In this document: piece after piece, positions 1 through 9,059 of the stretch
Layout: each line of letters opens with the position of its first letter
How positions within the stretch are numbered: position 1 is the first letter of the stretch
NCBI RefSeq assembly: GCF_032399705.1
Contig: NZ_CP135922.1
Coordinates: 5,828,001 to 5,892,000 of the forward strand
DNA: 64,000 nt
DNA from: Paenibacillus sp. BIC5C1
GTDB lineage: Bacteria; Bacillota; Bacilli; Paenibacillales; Paenibacillaceae
Direction: 5' to 3'
Notes under the pieces: model-generated
Database searches by the model: none
Told to the model about the DNA's origin: nothing
Seen by the model: only the letters and a program-made list of their open reading frames with translations
Translations under genes and position numbers: made by a program

Positions 1-1152
1 CACACCAAGGACCAGTGCTGCTATGGTCATGCTCAGTCCACTCCATCCTCCAGCCAACATCGGCAGCCACATAAGCAAGGCAACCAGCGCATGCAGATTC
101 GAGATGAACCCCAGCACCTGGGAACGACGACTCTCTCCCGAGATGGGATAAATCATAATCCAGAACGATTCACTATGACTGCGTCGCAGCGCACCCAGTT
201 GCACACCTGCAAGCAGCAGGAAGAACAGGTATACACCAATACCAAAATAACTGCCTGCCGTCCACCAGGACAGCAGCATGCCCAGCACAACTAAACGCAC
301 AACGATGGAGAACACTTCAGTTCGGATGAACGTTTTGGTGATCAGATAGCGATAGGCTTTCCCTGCATTCCACGGGAGGCCACTCCCCCATTTGCTGAGC
401 CAGCGGCGAGAACTTACTTTTTGGCCTGATGAAGGCACATCTACAAACCAACCCAGCGTACGCATCACTCGGCCAGCCTGGCCCTGCTCCACCTGAATGA
501 GACGTTCCCATGAAACCCGATGTTTCAGAGGGATACGCAGGGCAACGATGTAAACGACAGCCAGCAGCAGCAGGAACCAGATGCTTCGTTGTGGAGGCTG
601 CCACAGCCAGGCGGCAATCGCCAGTACAGCCAATGCCCATCGGAGCAAACGATATCCTCTGGCGGCACCGATTTGCACCATGCGCAGTTCTTGCCAAGCC
701 CCATAGCTCGATAACCCTTTCCATAACAGGAGAAGCAGGATAAACCACCCAAATGGCCTTGCATCCTGATCTGCTCGAACATAGAGCGGCCACAACGTTA
801 CAAATACGAGCAGCATACCCAAGGTTTTATAGATAATGCCACGAGCGAAGCTGTTTTTCAGATATTCGTGCATCCGATATTCCTGCGGACGTAAAAATAC
901 GATGTCTGCCGGATGCAGATATGTACGATAACTGCTAAACAGCACCAGGGGTGCCAGCAACAGCAGCGTAATCCAGCGAATCGGAAATCCCGCCGGAATG
1001 TGCTGTACAAACGATGTATACCAGGCGGAGAACGCAATGACGAGAAATAAGAAAACCATGGCTACGCCGCTCTGAATGACATAACCCAGATAAGGCAGAA
1101 TTCCATTCCAGAATCCCGTGCGTCTTTGCTTCCATAGCTGCTTAAGATCCAT
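1..1152 (-). CDS. ecsB: EcsB-type ABC transporter membrane subunit (partial)
   Basis: The reading frame starts at an ATG at 1152 and stays open to the window edge, so the first 384 codons are present and the C-terminus is missing. The protein is strongly hydrophobic, with several clear membrane spans (for example a run of leucines and alanines near residues 100-115 and 170-200), and begins MDLKQLWKQRR. It starts 2 bases after the ecsA stop codon on the same strand, the usual ecsAB arrangement. In Bacillus, EcsAB is an exporter-like complex needed for normal secretion, competence and intramembrane proteolysis by RasP. The family call rests on the gene pair and the membrane topology. Confidence 0.82.
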   Translation of the reverse strand, partial: MDLKQLWKQRRTGFWNGILPYLGYVIQSGVAMVFLFLVIAFSAWYTSFVQHIPAGFPIRWITLLLLAPLVLFSSYRTYLHPADIVFLRPQEYRMHEYLKNSFARGIIYKTLGMLLVFVTLWPLYVRADQDARPFGWFILLLLLWKGLSSYGAWQELRMVQIGAARGYRLLRWALAVLAIAAWLWQPPQRSIWFLLLLAVVYIVALRIPLKHRVSWERLIQVEQGQAGRVMRTLGWFVDVPSSGQKVSSRRWLSKWGSGLPWNAGKAYRYLITKTFIRTEVFSIVVRLVVLGMLLSWWTAGSYFGIGVYLFFLLLAGVQLGALRRSHSESFWIMIYPISGESRRSQVLGFISNLHALVALLMWLPMLAGGWSGLSMTIAALVLGV

Positions 1153-1154
1153 GC

Positions 1155-1907
1155 TTAATCCCTGCCTTGTACAAGGGAATAGAACATATGCTCCAACGTG
1201 GCATTCGATTCCCCGAATTGAGTACGCAGCTCATTCAGCGTCCCATGTGCAATGACCTGTCCTCGGTGCAGGACTATAAAACGGTCACAGTAATTTTCAA
1301 TGGTGGACAGAATGTGTGAACTGAGCAGAATCGATGATCCCGAAGCCTTCATTTCGAGCATAAAATCAAGCAAAGAGCGGATTCCGAGCGGGTCAAGTCC
1401 CAGGAAAGGTTCATCAATGATATAGAGTGGCGGGCCGGCCACAAAAGCACACATGATCATGACCTTTTGCCGCATACCTTTGGACAGGTGGGTCGACAGA
1501 CTTGTACTTTTCTCATTCATGCGGAACAAGTCGAGCAGTTTCTCCGTACGCTTTTTGAAATCAGCTTCAGAGACACCATATGCTCTGGCCGTAAACTCCA
1601 GATGCTCCATAACTGTCATCTCGTCGTACAGCTCAGGAGATTCCGGTACAAAGGCCATGGCCGATTGATATACCTGTGGGTCTTCGTCCCGCTTCTTGCC
1701 CATGACCCGCACTTCTCCCTGTTGAGGGGTCATCAATCCTAAAATATGCTTCATCGTAGTACTTTTGCCAGCACCATTTAATCCGATCAGTCCGACCATT
1801 TCTCCGCGTCCAACTTCCAGATCGATGCCGTGGAGGACGGGCCGTTTGGCACTATATCCTCCGCTTAGCCCGTTGATTTTCAATACGGGTGGTTGAACGT
1901 TATCCAT
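1155..1907 (-). CDS. ecsA: ABC transporter ATP-binding protein EcsA
   Basis: This 250-residue protein is a complete ABC ATPase. It has a Walker A motif GLNGAGKST near residue 42, an ABC signature LSKGMRQK near residue 142, a Walker B motif ending IIDEP and a downstream switch histidine (SSHIL). It is followed after 2 bases by the membrane protein gene, so the two are probably translated together and form the Ecs transporter. Length and motif order are normal for EcsA. The transported substrate is not known for the family. Confidence 0.9.
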   Translation of the reverse strand: MDNVQPPVLKINGLSGGYSAKRPVLHGIDLEVGRGEMVGLIGLNGAGKSTTMKHILGLMTPQQGEVRVMGKKRDEDPQVYQSAMAFVPESPELYDEMTVMEHLEFTARAYGVSEADFKKRTEKLLDLFRMNEKSTSLSTHLSKGMRQKVMIMCAFVAGPPLYIIDEPFLGLDPLGIRSLLDFMLEMKASGSSILLSSHILSTIENYCDRFIVLHRGQVIAHGTLNELRTQFGESNATLEHMFYSLVQGRD

Positions 1908-1934
1908 CTATCCCTGCACCTCTTTCGTCAGGTT

Positions 1935-3308
1935 TTATTCTTCAGAGCGTGATTCTTTACCTTTGCTCCATTTGGGAGCGCCCTTGTTCTTGCGATCCTG
2001 GTCCCGTTCTGTTCTGCCTGTATTACCAGCCGGCTTGCCGCCCGCCGGACGTTGATTCGAGGCAGCTGTTCTGGCACCACCATTGCGGTTGGCCTGACCA
2101 GGTTTACGATCCCGGGACTGCCCTGGTTTTCTAGAGAAAGAATGCCCTTCAGGCCGCGTATCCGGACGCGGATCAGCCTCCAGCACTTTACCTCCGAATA
2201 ATACACGTTCCGGCAATTCGATTCCAAGTTCCCGCGCAAACTTGCGCATAATGAAAATTTGCGTTTCATCCACGATTGACAACACGATACCACTGCGACC
2301 CATACGACCTGTTCTTCCTGCACGGTGAACATAGTGTTCCGAATCAAATGCAGGGTCATAGTTAATGACCATCGGCAAACCTTCAATATCCAGTCCTCTG
2401 GCTGCAACCTCGCTCGCGATCAACAGTTGCAGTTTGCCATTACGGAAAGCGGAGAGCACGTTGCTACGGGTCACTTTGTCAGCATCCCCATACAACGCAG
2501 CTGCGGAGAAGCCCAGATGATTCATTTTCGCTTCAACCTCGCCAATATCTTCGGTAGCATTCACAAAGACGATGGCGCGATCCGGGTTATACTGTCTAAC
2601 CAGACGGCGCAGCATATCAATTTTGTTGCGGTTTTCCTCCACAAAATAAAAATGCTCAAGTCCCGCAGCGGTTGCCCGGTCCGGTTCAATTCCGATCTGT
2701 ACCGGCTCTTTCATCTCCCGCTTCGCGAGTCCAGCAGTATGTTCATCAATCGTTGCTGACAGGAAGATGAGCTGACGGTCGCGCAGCGCACTGCGCAATA
2801 CGAAGTCCACATCACTTACCCCGCCGAGCTGGAATACCTGGTCTGCCTCGTCAATAACGATCGTGGAGACATTGTGCATTTTCAGCTTTTTCAGCGTAAT
2901 CAGTTCCTTCAGTCGTCCTGGCGTTCCCACAACCAGTTCCGGGTGCTCACGCAGCTTCTCGATCTGACGTTTTACCGCTGCACCTCCAATTAGCCCCAGA
3001 ACGCCAATTTTGCGTTCTTCCCCATAACGCTGTGCCTCGCGGACAATTTGCATCGCCAGCTCTTGTGTAGGAGCTATGATGAGTTTCTGTGTCCCTTTTA
3101 CGTCACTTTTGATGGATTGCAGCAGTGGAAGCAGATAAGCGAGCGTCTTGCCTGTTCCCGTCTGAGATTTCGAAACCACATCGCGACCTTCCAAAATAAC
3201 CGGGATTGTCTGTGCCTGTACCGGTGAAGGTTCGTTGATGCCATGTCTGGCGAGTACAGCCTCAAGATCCTGTTCTACGCCAATTGAAGCAAATGTTTGA
3301 TTCGTCAT
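1935..3308 (-). CDS. DEAD-box ATP-dependent RNA helicase
   Basis: The 457-residue protein has the full set of DEAD-box helicase motifs: a Q-motif region near residues 25-33, GTGKT at 51-55, DEAD at 153-156, SAT at 184-186 and HRAGRTGR in the second RecA-like domain. From about residue 380 it carries an Arg/Lys/Gly/Asn-rich disordered tail, common in RNA helicases that bind ribosomal or structured RNA. It most resembles the CshC/YfmL or CshB group of Bacillus helicases, but I cannot choose between them. It starts at an ATG at 3308 and is followed 27 bases later by ecsA. It probably acts in ribosome assembly or RNA turnover, including cold adaptation. Confidence 0.88.
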   Translation of the reverse strand: MTNQTFASIGVEQDLEAVLARHGINEPSPVQAQTIPVILEGRDVVSKSQTGTGKTLAYLLPLLQSIKSDVKGTQKLIIAPTQELAMQIVREAQRYGEERKIGVLGLIGGAAVKRQIEKLREHPELVVGTPGRLKELITLKKLKMHNVSTIVIDEADQVFQLGGVSDVDFVLRSALRDRQLIFLSATIDEHTAGLAKREMKEPVQIGIEPDRATAAGLEHFYFVEENRNKIDMLRRLVRQYNPDRAIVFVNATEDIGEVEAKMNHLGFSAAALYGDADKVTRSNVLSAFRNGKLQLLIASEVAARGLDIEGLPMVINYDPAFDSEHYVHRAGRTGRMGRSGIVLSIVDETQIFIMRKFARELGIELPERVLFGGKVLEADPRPDTRPEGHSFSRKPGQSRDRKPGQANRNGGARTAASNQRPAGGKPAGNTGRTERDQDRKNKGAPKWSKGKESRSEE

Positions 3309-3454
3309 GTATGTCCATCCTTTAAATTTATTCGTTTCGATGCTCTAGCCCTGCTTGTACTAATAAAACCGAAGCCTGTCATCACATTACCTTTCATTAT
3401 ATGCGAAAAAAGCCTGCGGACCAAATCTTATTCATGAAACATGTCTTTGCACAT

Positions 3455-3487
3455 AAAAAAAAGAAAAGCCCCTCGGCGGAGCCCTTC
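3455..3487 (-). terminator. Intrinsic terminator after the SDR gene
   Basis: Read on the minus strand, a hairpin with stem GCTCC/GGGGC, extended by G-T and A-T pairs, is followed by CTTTTTTTT. It lies about 35 bases after the stop codon of the SDR gene and before the helicase gene. Confidence 0.75.
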
Positions 3488-3520
3488 TTTCATCCGATAT
3501 ATGATGCCCATTGTTGCATC

Positions 3521-4294
3521 TTACTTCTGATTCATTACACCGTGCGACAGCCTGTCAGCGAGACGCGGAAATAGCTGATACAGCCACACTCCAGCCGAAG
3601 CCAGTCTGGGCAGATTCACTTCTTCCTTACGCTTCTTCATCGCCCGGATCATATGCCCCGCAACCTCTTCCGGCTTCAGCATCATCCAGCGTACGTTATT
3701 AACATAGTTACCGGAGGGGTCTGCCCGTTGAAAGAACGGTGTATCGATGGGTCCGGGATTAATGGTCGTTACCGTGACTCCGGTTTTGCGAAGTTCCTGG
3801 CGCAGGGCATTGCTGAAGCCAAGTACGGCGTGTTTGGTTGCCGTATATGAAGCGGATTTGGCGGTTCCGATCTTACCAGCCATGGAAGCTACATTCACGA
3901 TTTGTCCTCTGCCTCGTTGTAACATCTGCGGCAGCACTGCCTTGGTACAGCGGACAATGCCCATGTAATTAACGTCCATCATCTCATCGAATTCCTGCAC
4001 AGACATATCCGTCATCGCCGCAAATTTTCCGTAACCAGCGTTATTCAGCAAAATATCGATTCGTCCGTATTTCTGCAACATCGCATCCACGGCTATCTGA
4101 ACTTGCTCGTCATTCGTTACATCTAACGTGAGCAGTTCATGTTGCCCTTTCAGCGAAGCACCAATCTCTTCCAGCTTGTCCCGTGAGCGGGCAGCCAGAA
4201 TCGGTATGGCTCCTTCTTCTATCAGCATCTGCGCACAGAGCGCACCAATTCCGCTCGACGCACCTGTGATAAAAACAACCTGATCTTTCAGCAT
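3521..4294 (-). CDS. SDR-family NAD(P)-dependent oxidoreductase
   Basis: This 257-residue protein is a classical short-chain dehydrogenase. It has the cofactor motif TGASSGIG at residues 10-17, NNAG near 84-87, the active-site serine near 137 and the YxxxK pair at Y150 and K154. The C-terminal tail (YQLFPRLADRLSHGVMNQK) resembles the YqjQ-type SDRs of Bacillus. It is a single gene with its own terminator. The substrate cannot be read from the sequence. Confidence 0.88.
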   Translation of the reverse strand: MLKDQVVFITGASSGIGALCAQMLIEEGAIPILAARSRDKLEEIGASLKGQHELLTLDVTNDEQVQIAVDAMLQKYGRIDILLNNAGYGKFAAMTDMSVQEFDEMMDVNYMGIVRCTKAVLPQMLQRGRGQIVNVASMAGKIGTAKSASYTATKHAVLGFSNALRQELRKTGVTVTTINPGPIDTPFFQRADPSGNYVNNVRWMMLKPEEVAGHMIRAMKKRKEEVNLPRLASAGVWLYQLFPRLADRLSHGVMNQK

Positions 4295-4350
4295 ACCCGA
4301 CGTCCTCCCGTATTGAACACATATTGCCCCTAGAGGCGTATGGTTCTATT

Positions 4351-4809
4351 CTACGAGATCATTACTTGAATATCCATCTCACCGATTCCGTCCATCAGCA
4401 AAGGAATGCTCAATGCCTTCGTTGCACTAAAGGAAGTCAGATATTCGGAATTCATCACTTGTGGAGGTGTAATATCAACAACGACACCCTGATTGGACAG
4501 GATGGTACTTGCATTCCCGCTAATCATATTGCCAAGTTCCGATATAGCACTTTTACTCATTTCGTCCATTTCTGTAATGACAAAACCGCCCATCATGGCA
4601 GAAACAATTTTCAATGCAACCGACTCTTGTATTCCAAACACGATGTTTCCGCTCAGTTGTCCAGTCATTCCGATCACGATCCAGACATGGTCTGCAATGT
4701 ACTCCACATTTTTCACGCCAAGACTCCCGGTGGAAGGCGAAACCTGGATGAGCTGTTCGAATACGTTCCGTGCGGATTCCAGGAAAGGATTAATCACTTC
4801 CGCTTTCAC
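4351..4809 (-). CDS. cheX: CheX-type chemotaxis phosphatase
   Basis: The 152-residue protein matches the CheC/CheX family. It carries the phosphatase signature E-x2-N (SELGN, near residues 90-94) followed about 22 residues later by a proline (DITPP). CheX proteins dephosphorylate CheY-P and so help reset the chemotaxis signal in the cytoplasm. No other chemotaxis gene lies in the window, so this is a stand-alone copy. It could also act on another CheY-like receiver. Confidence 0.8.
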   Translation of the reverse strand: MKAEVINPFLESARNVFEQLIQVSPSTGSLGVKNVEYIADHVWIVIGMTGQLSGNIVFGIQESVALKIVSAMMGGFVITEMDEMSKSAISELGNMISGNASTILSNQGVVVDITPPQVMNSEYLTSFSATKALSIPLLMDGIGEMDIQVMIS

Positions 4810-5256
4810 TGTCTGTTGTCCCCCTTACACTGGGTTATTGGTCACACACCAAAAGTCCCATATTCAATAAATTTATTATACTTTATCACGTACAAGAATT
4901 CACCAAGAATTCGGTAAGGCATGTGTACTATAATTTATCGTCATCCGCGGGGCAAATGTTTATAGCTGATTCTAGCGAAAAAACGAGGCTTTTCGCATCT
5001 GTTGCAGGAACAATTGCCATGAAGAGGCATGGCAAAAGGCATTTAGGACTTTTTTACTGTTTCTTAAAATGTTAAAAATTTAATTTCTTGAAATAAAATT
5101 AATTTCTCGTTCTAATGGACCTCCCCAAATCTATGATGTTCCCTTCATTGCCCTGCTGTCCTGAATCACCTATAATTTAAGGAACGGAATAATGACCAGT
5201 TACGGGATTCCACCTATGGATAGACAGAAGACATTTTACATGCAAGGAGGCCATAC
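4810..5256. other. Intergenic region between divergent cheX and LysR genes
   Basis: These 447 bases hold no convincing gene. The minus strand has a TATAAT near 4880 that could serve cheX. A perfect 8-bp inverted repeat, TTGCCATG/CATGGCAA, lies at 5014-5021 and 5028-5035 with a 6-base loop and no T-run; it may be an operator. The promoter of the LysR gene is listed separately. Confidence 0.5.
5148..5176 (+). promoter_or_regulatory. Sigma-A promoter for the LysR/histidinol-phosphatase pair
   Basis: The -35 TTGCCC (5148-5153) and -10 TATAAT (5171-5176) are separated by 17 bases. They lie 81 bases before the LysR start codon, which has an AAGGAGG ribosome site at about 5242. Confidence 0.65.
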
Positions 5257-6159
5257 ATGAATATCAGTCAACTGGAGACGCTGATTACCATCTCGAAAAC
5301 GATGAGTTTCCGCAAAGCCGGAGAACTCCTAAATTTGACTCAGCCCGCCGTCTCGGCCCAGATCAAGAGCCTGGAGGATGAATTCAGCACCGTTCTTGTT
5401 GATCGGAACCAACCCGTCACCCTCACCGATCGGGGACAGGTATTTCTTCAACATGCCGAACGTATGCTGGACATCGTGGGAGAGCTGAAACAGAAGCTGA
5501 TGGATCTCGATGAGACCCCTCAGGGACATATCAGACTCGGTACAACCACATCCATTGCCATTCAGATTTTGCCACGGGTCTTATCCTACTTTCAGGATCA
5601 ATTTCCACTCATCAAGACCAGTATCCAATCCCTGCCTTCCTCACAGATCTATACCCAGGTCGAGAATGGTATGGTCGATCTCGGTATCGGTTATCTTACA
5701 GAGCGTAATCCTAACCTGAATACGTCCGTGCTGTATTATGATACGTTCGAACTTGTGGTATCTCCTTCCCATCCACTGGCGAAGCAAAAGCATGCTGCTG
5801 TGGATGTTCTGCGCAGCACACCTCTGATTTTGCTATCTCCGGATACGGTGGGGCGCCGTTTTACGGAAGGCATTTTCAAAAAACATAATATTGAGCCCAA
5901 TATCGTCATGGAGTTGTCGAGCAGCGAGGAAGTGAAACGGATGGTTGAGATTAACCTCGGGGCAGCCGTTATATCCAAACAATCCGTTGCCCATGAGTTA
6001 CGGCAAGGCACACTGCGTATGATTCCACTCAGTGAACTGGAGGTCAGTCACCCTGTCGGAGTTATTTACAAATCAAGTCGTTATCTCAATTCGGCCATGC
6101 AGCAATTCCTGAGCGATCTCAAAGGCATGCCGGAGACCCAGTTCATCAGTTCAGAATGA
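5257..6159 (+). CDS. LysR-family transcriptional regulator
   Basis: The 300-residue protein has an N-terminal winged helix-turn-helix (residues 1-60, including SFRKAGELLNLTQPAVSAQIKSLE-type spacing) and a periplasmic-binding-like effector domain (about 90-290). Size and layout are typical of LysR regulators. It starts at an ATG with AAGGAGG 8 bases upstream. The next gene, a HisJ-type phosphatase, begins 32 bases after its stop, so the two may be one transcript. The effector and targets are unknown. Confidence 0.88.
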   Translation: MNISQLETLITISKTMSFRKAGELLNLTQPAVSAQIKSLEDEFSTVLVDRNQPVTLTDRGQVFLQHAERMLDIVGELKQKLMDLDETPQGHIRLGTTTSIAIQILPRVLSYFQDQFPLIKTSIQSLPSSQIYTQVENGMVDLGIGYLTERNPNLNTSVLYYDTFELVVSPSHPLAKQKHAAVDVLRSTPLILLSPDTVGRRFTEGIFKKHNIEPNIVMELSSSEEVKRMVEINLGAAVISKQSVAHELRQGTLRMIPLSELEVSHPVGVIYKSSRYLNSAMQQFLSDLKGMPETQFISSE

Positions 6160-6191
6160 TAAATGAGCCATGAGAAAGGAAGGATTTCCAT

Positions 6192-7001
6192 ATGAAATTT
6201 GATCTTCACACCCATCATTTTCGTTGTGGTCATGCAGACGGCAATATTCGCGACTATATTGAGGCAGGTATTCAGTCTGGACTTCAGGTCATCGGTATCT
6301 CGGATCATACACCTTACTTCGGCAGTGACGAAGAACAGGCTTTCCCCCGGATCGCGATGGGCAAGTCGGAATTGCGTCATTACGTGGAAGAAGTACTAGC
6401 TCTGAAGGAAGAATACGCGGGCAAGATTGATGTGCTGCTTGGCATTGAATCCGACTATTTCCCTGCCCATGCCGATTTGTATCGCAGTACGTTGGGGCAA
6501 TTTCCTTTTGATTATATTATTGGTTCAGTTCACCATACAGAAGATGTCAGCATATTCAACAAAACCCGCTGGAATGGATTAAGCGATGCGCGTAAGGTTG
6601 AAGTGAAAGAGAGTTACTACGCATTGATTCGGCAATCAGCCCGAAGCGGCATGTTCCAGATTCTCGGACATATTGATGCCATGAAAGGAAATTATCCTCC
6701 TTTCTCGGACATTATCGCAGATCAAGCCATTGATGAAACGTTGCAGGTCATTGCAGAATCGAACGTGGCTATTGAAATTAATACGTCTGGTAAAACCAAG
6801 CTTAGTGGTGGCTGGTACCCGTCCGATGCCATTCTGGAGCGTGCGCATCATTACGGAGTGAAGGTGACCTTTGGATCGGACGCCCATAAACCGCAGCGTG
6901 TGGCCGATGAACTGGATGACGTTCGTACACGTCTGCAAGAGATTGGATTCACCGAATGGGTATATTTTAAGCAGAAACAAATGCAAGTTGTACCGTTTTA
7001 A
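6192..7001 (+). CDS. Histidinol-phosphatase of the PHP family (HisJ-like)
   Basis: The 269-residue protein begins MKFDLHTH, the first metal-binding motif of PHP-domain phosphoesterases. Further motifs are GISDHTPYF (near 36-44), GIESDYF, GSVHH, ILGHID and a C-terminal GSDAH. This order fits the HisJ/HisK histidinol-phosphatases, which catalyse the dephosphorylation step of histidine synthesis in Firmicutes. No other his gene is near, and it follows a LysR gene. A related cytoplasmic phosphoesterase role remains possible. Confidence 0.82.
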   Translation: MKFDLHTHHFRCGHADGNIRDYIEAGIQSGLQVIGISDHTPYFGSDEEQAFPRIAMGKSELRHYVEEVLALKEEYAGKIDVLLGIESDYFPAHADLYRSTLGQFPFDYIIGSVHHTEDVSIFNKTRWNGLSDARKVEVKESYYALIRQSARSGMFQILGHIDAMKGNYPPFSDIIADQAIDETLQVIAESNVAIEINTSGKTKLSGGWYPSDAILERAHHYGVKVTFGSDAHKPQRVADELDDVRTRLQEIGFTEWVYFKQKQMQVVPF

Positions 7002-7060
7002 ACCTAGAAAACCACAATAGCCCTCACGGCGTAAAATTACGCTGTGGGGGTTCTAGGTTT
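7001..7060 (+). terminator. Intrinsic terminator after the HisJ-like gene
   Basis: A long hairpin begins at the stop codon. The outer arms AACCTAGAA/TTCTAGGTT and the inner arms CCCTCACGGCGTAA/TTACGCTGTGGGGG pair with an internal loop, followed by a short T-run. Confidence 0.7.
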
Positions 7061-7472
7061 GTAGCCGAATATGAAAAAAGATGTTATATAAGTCCAACTA
7101 AATATTTACACGATAATGGAAAGTAGTTCTGTCATCTGAGTGTTGGTGTAGAAATTTCATCGTTAAACTTGTATGGACAAAAAAAATGAACCCGCAAACA
7201 GCGGGTCCCAACAGCATAATCTATTATCAAAAAGGGGGTCATGAGATAAGTTTACCCGCTGTCTGTTAGAGTTCAATTGCAGCTATATTTCAATTGTGTA
7301 ACAAATGATTGAAGTTCGTTTCAAACCTCTGCTGCTTCATTTAATTCAGCATTTTGCATAATTTGGTTCAACTCGCTTCCAAGTAAAAATATAGACAAAT
7401 AGAAACATTACGATCTATATTTTTCTGATTGAAAGACGCTCTTTGGATTTATGCAATATGCTCTATTTTATG
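7061..7472. other. Intergenic region without a recognised gene
   Basis: This 412-base stretch separates two convergent genes and is AT-rich. It holds one minus-strand terminator (listed separately). A GGGT-containing arm, CAGCGGGT at about 7198-7205, recurs inverted as ACCCGCTG at about 7253-7260. No open frame with a ribosome site was found. Confidence 0.5.
7178..7210 (-). terminator. Intrinsic terminator, minus strand
   Basis: On the minus strand the stem ACCCGC/GCGGGT with loop TGTTT is followed by TCATTTTTTTT. It lies well downstream of the GNAT gene stop (7473) and is the first terminator that transcript meets. Confidence 0.65.
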
Positions 7473-8105
7473 TTACTCGTGCTTGTCGGATACCAACGTT
7501 TGCAGCCGATTTTCCCAATGAGAACGGACATGCTGTTCACGATACAGACTATACACCTTAACATCCAGCAGGGTATCCGGCTTCTCTCCATCCTCATGAT
7601 TCAAAACAAACGAGGGCAAGGTCCGTTCATAAATCATACCGCTTTTGCAGAGAACCCGTTCGGATGATACATTTGCCTCGTAACAGCGGGCTTCCACTTT
7701 GCACAAATTAAGCTCGGCAAAACCGAATTCCAGCAAACGCTGTACTGCCTCAGTTGCGACTCCCTTACCCCAGCAGGACCTGTTCAGAATATATCCAATC
7801 TGTGCGGTACCGTTCTGGTCGTTCCAATGCTGGAATGAAGTGATGCCGATGATCTGATCGCTGCCTTTCCAGCAGATGCCGTAATGCAGTGAATCCAGCT
7901 TGGCACTGCTGCTGCGAATCTGATTCAATAATCGCCGAGCCCGGATTGGTGTGGGCTGACTCCCCCTGTTTACATAACGGATCACCTGAGGGTCGGAAAA
8001 CAGCTCCCACAATGTGCTGTAATCACTCTGACGTAATGATCGAAGAACAAGGCGCTCTGTCCATAAAGCAGGCAATCCTTGGCCCAGCATTTTTCGGGTC
8101 AGCAT
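7473..8105 (-). CDS. GNAT-family N-acetyltransferase (RimJ/RimL type)
   Basis: The 210-residue protein opens with the RimJ/RimL-type strand TERLVLRSLRQSDYSTLWELF and has the acetyl-CoA loop in the region GYILNRSCWGKGVATEAVQRL (near 125-145), then a NVSSERVLCKSGM stretch typical of the last helix and strand. Such enzymes acetylate the N-terminus of ribosomal proteins or small molecules. It stands alone and runs convergent to the HisJ-like gene. The acceptor is unknown. Confidence 0.85.
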   Translation of the reverse strand: MLTRKMLGQGLPALWTERLVLRSLRQSDYSTLWELFSDPQVIRYVNRGSQPTPIRARRLLNQIRSSSAKLDSLHYGICWKGSDQIIGITSFQHWNDQNGTAQIGYILNRSCWGKGVATEAVQRLLEFGFAELNLCKVEARCYEANVSSERVLCKSGMIYERTLPSFVLNHEDGEKPDTLLDVKVYSLYREQHVRSHWENRLQTLVSDKHE

Positions 8106-8285
8106 GACAATCGCTCCTTTTGCCTAACGGGTTCTAGTCCGGTAAGACAAGCATGCTCTGAAGATGATCCGGCGCAAATAAAATACATGGATAAACAATG
8201 AAACATCGCTATACTCCACAATACTCCGCTCAGTAGCCTGAACATTAGTATGCCAATTCATTACAGTGCATTATTCCTTAGTTAA

Positions 8286-9020
8286 CTAATCCGTTTGTAG
8301 CCCGCGATATACGCCCGTACGAAGTTCTCGGATATAGAAATCGAGCGAAGGCACCTGAGCCTGCTGAGCAGTCTTCACTTCCTGCTCAATATCATAAGGC
8401 ACCCTTACAAATTGAAGATTGAACGGGGTGTTCCGATCGCTGCTGTTCTCTCCTTCAAGGATACAGTAAGAAGCCTGGGTAAAATCAAGCGGGTTACCCA
8501 CGCTGCCTGCATTGAACAACATTTTTCCATTCATAAATTGTAAGTATGCGTTATGCACATCTCCATATCCCACGACATCCGCCACACCAAGCCCAGGCTC
8601 ATCTGCCGGAGCATCGAACATCGCTAACCTCTTCTCAATCTCATCCCACGGCTGTACGCGGTGATATACACTTTGGGGAGAGGCGTGCACTAAACGGATG
8701 GTACGACCACTCAGCTCTAATTGGTGGCTAAACGGCAGGCTCTCCAGATACAACAATCGTTCTTTACCCAACCGCTTCGCTTGCCAAGTAAAATTCTCAT
8801 TGTCCTGATTAACGGCAACCAACTCATCCCAGTTGCCACGGATAACTTGCTCACATGTCTCCCTCACCAGATCGACAACCTGTACCGGATCAGGTCCTTT
8901 GCCAACGAGGTCGCCAAGACAAAAGATTCGCTTCAATCCGCGACTCCGAATATCTTTTAATACCGCTTCCCAAGCAGTCATATTGCCATGAATATCGGAT
9001 ACAATCGCAATTCGTTCCAT
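8286..9020 (-). CDS. Metallophosphoesterase, YfcE/MJ0936-like
   Basis: The 244-residue protein shows the calcineurin-like order of metal-binding motifs: SDIHGN (residues 8-13), GDLVGKGPD (36-44), GNWDE (72-76), a VHASP histidine and a late GYGDVH motif in place of the usual GHTH. It is a cytoplasmic phosphoesterase of unknown substrate. A second metallophosphoesterase gene ends 39 bases upstream on the same strand, so they may be co-transcribed. The GH(T)H to GDVH change at the last motif is worth noting because a metal ligand differs there. Confidence 0.82.
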   Translation of the reverse strand: MERIAIVSDIHGNMTAWEAVLKDIRSRGLKRIFCLGDLVGKGPDPVQVVDLVRETCEQVIRGNWDELVAVNQDNENFTWQAKRLGKERLLYLESLPFSHQLELSGRTIRLVHASPQSVYHRVQPWDEIEKRLAMFDAPADEPGLGVADVVGYGDVHNAYLQFMNGKMLFNAGSVGNPLDFTQASYCILEGENSSDRNTPFNLQFVRVPYDIEQEVKTAQQAQVPSLDFYIRELRTGVYRGLQTD

Positions 9021-9059
9021 CTGGCTAACCTCCCTTTGTGCTCTATATTCTTTATGTTG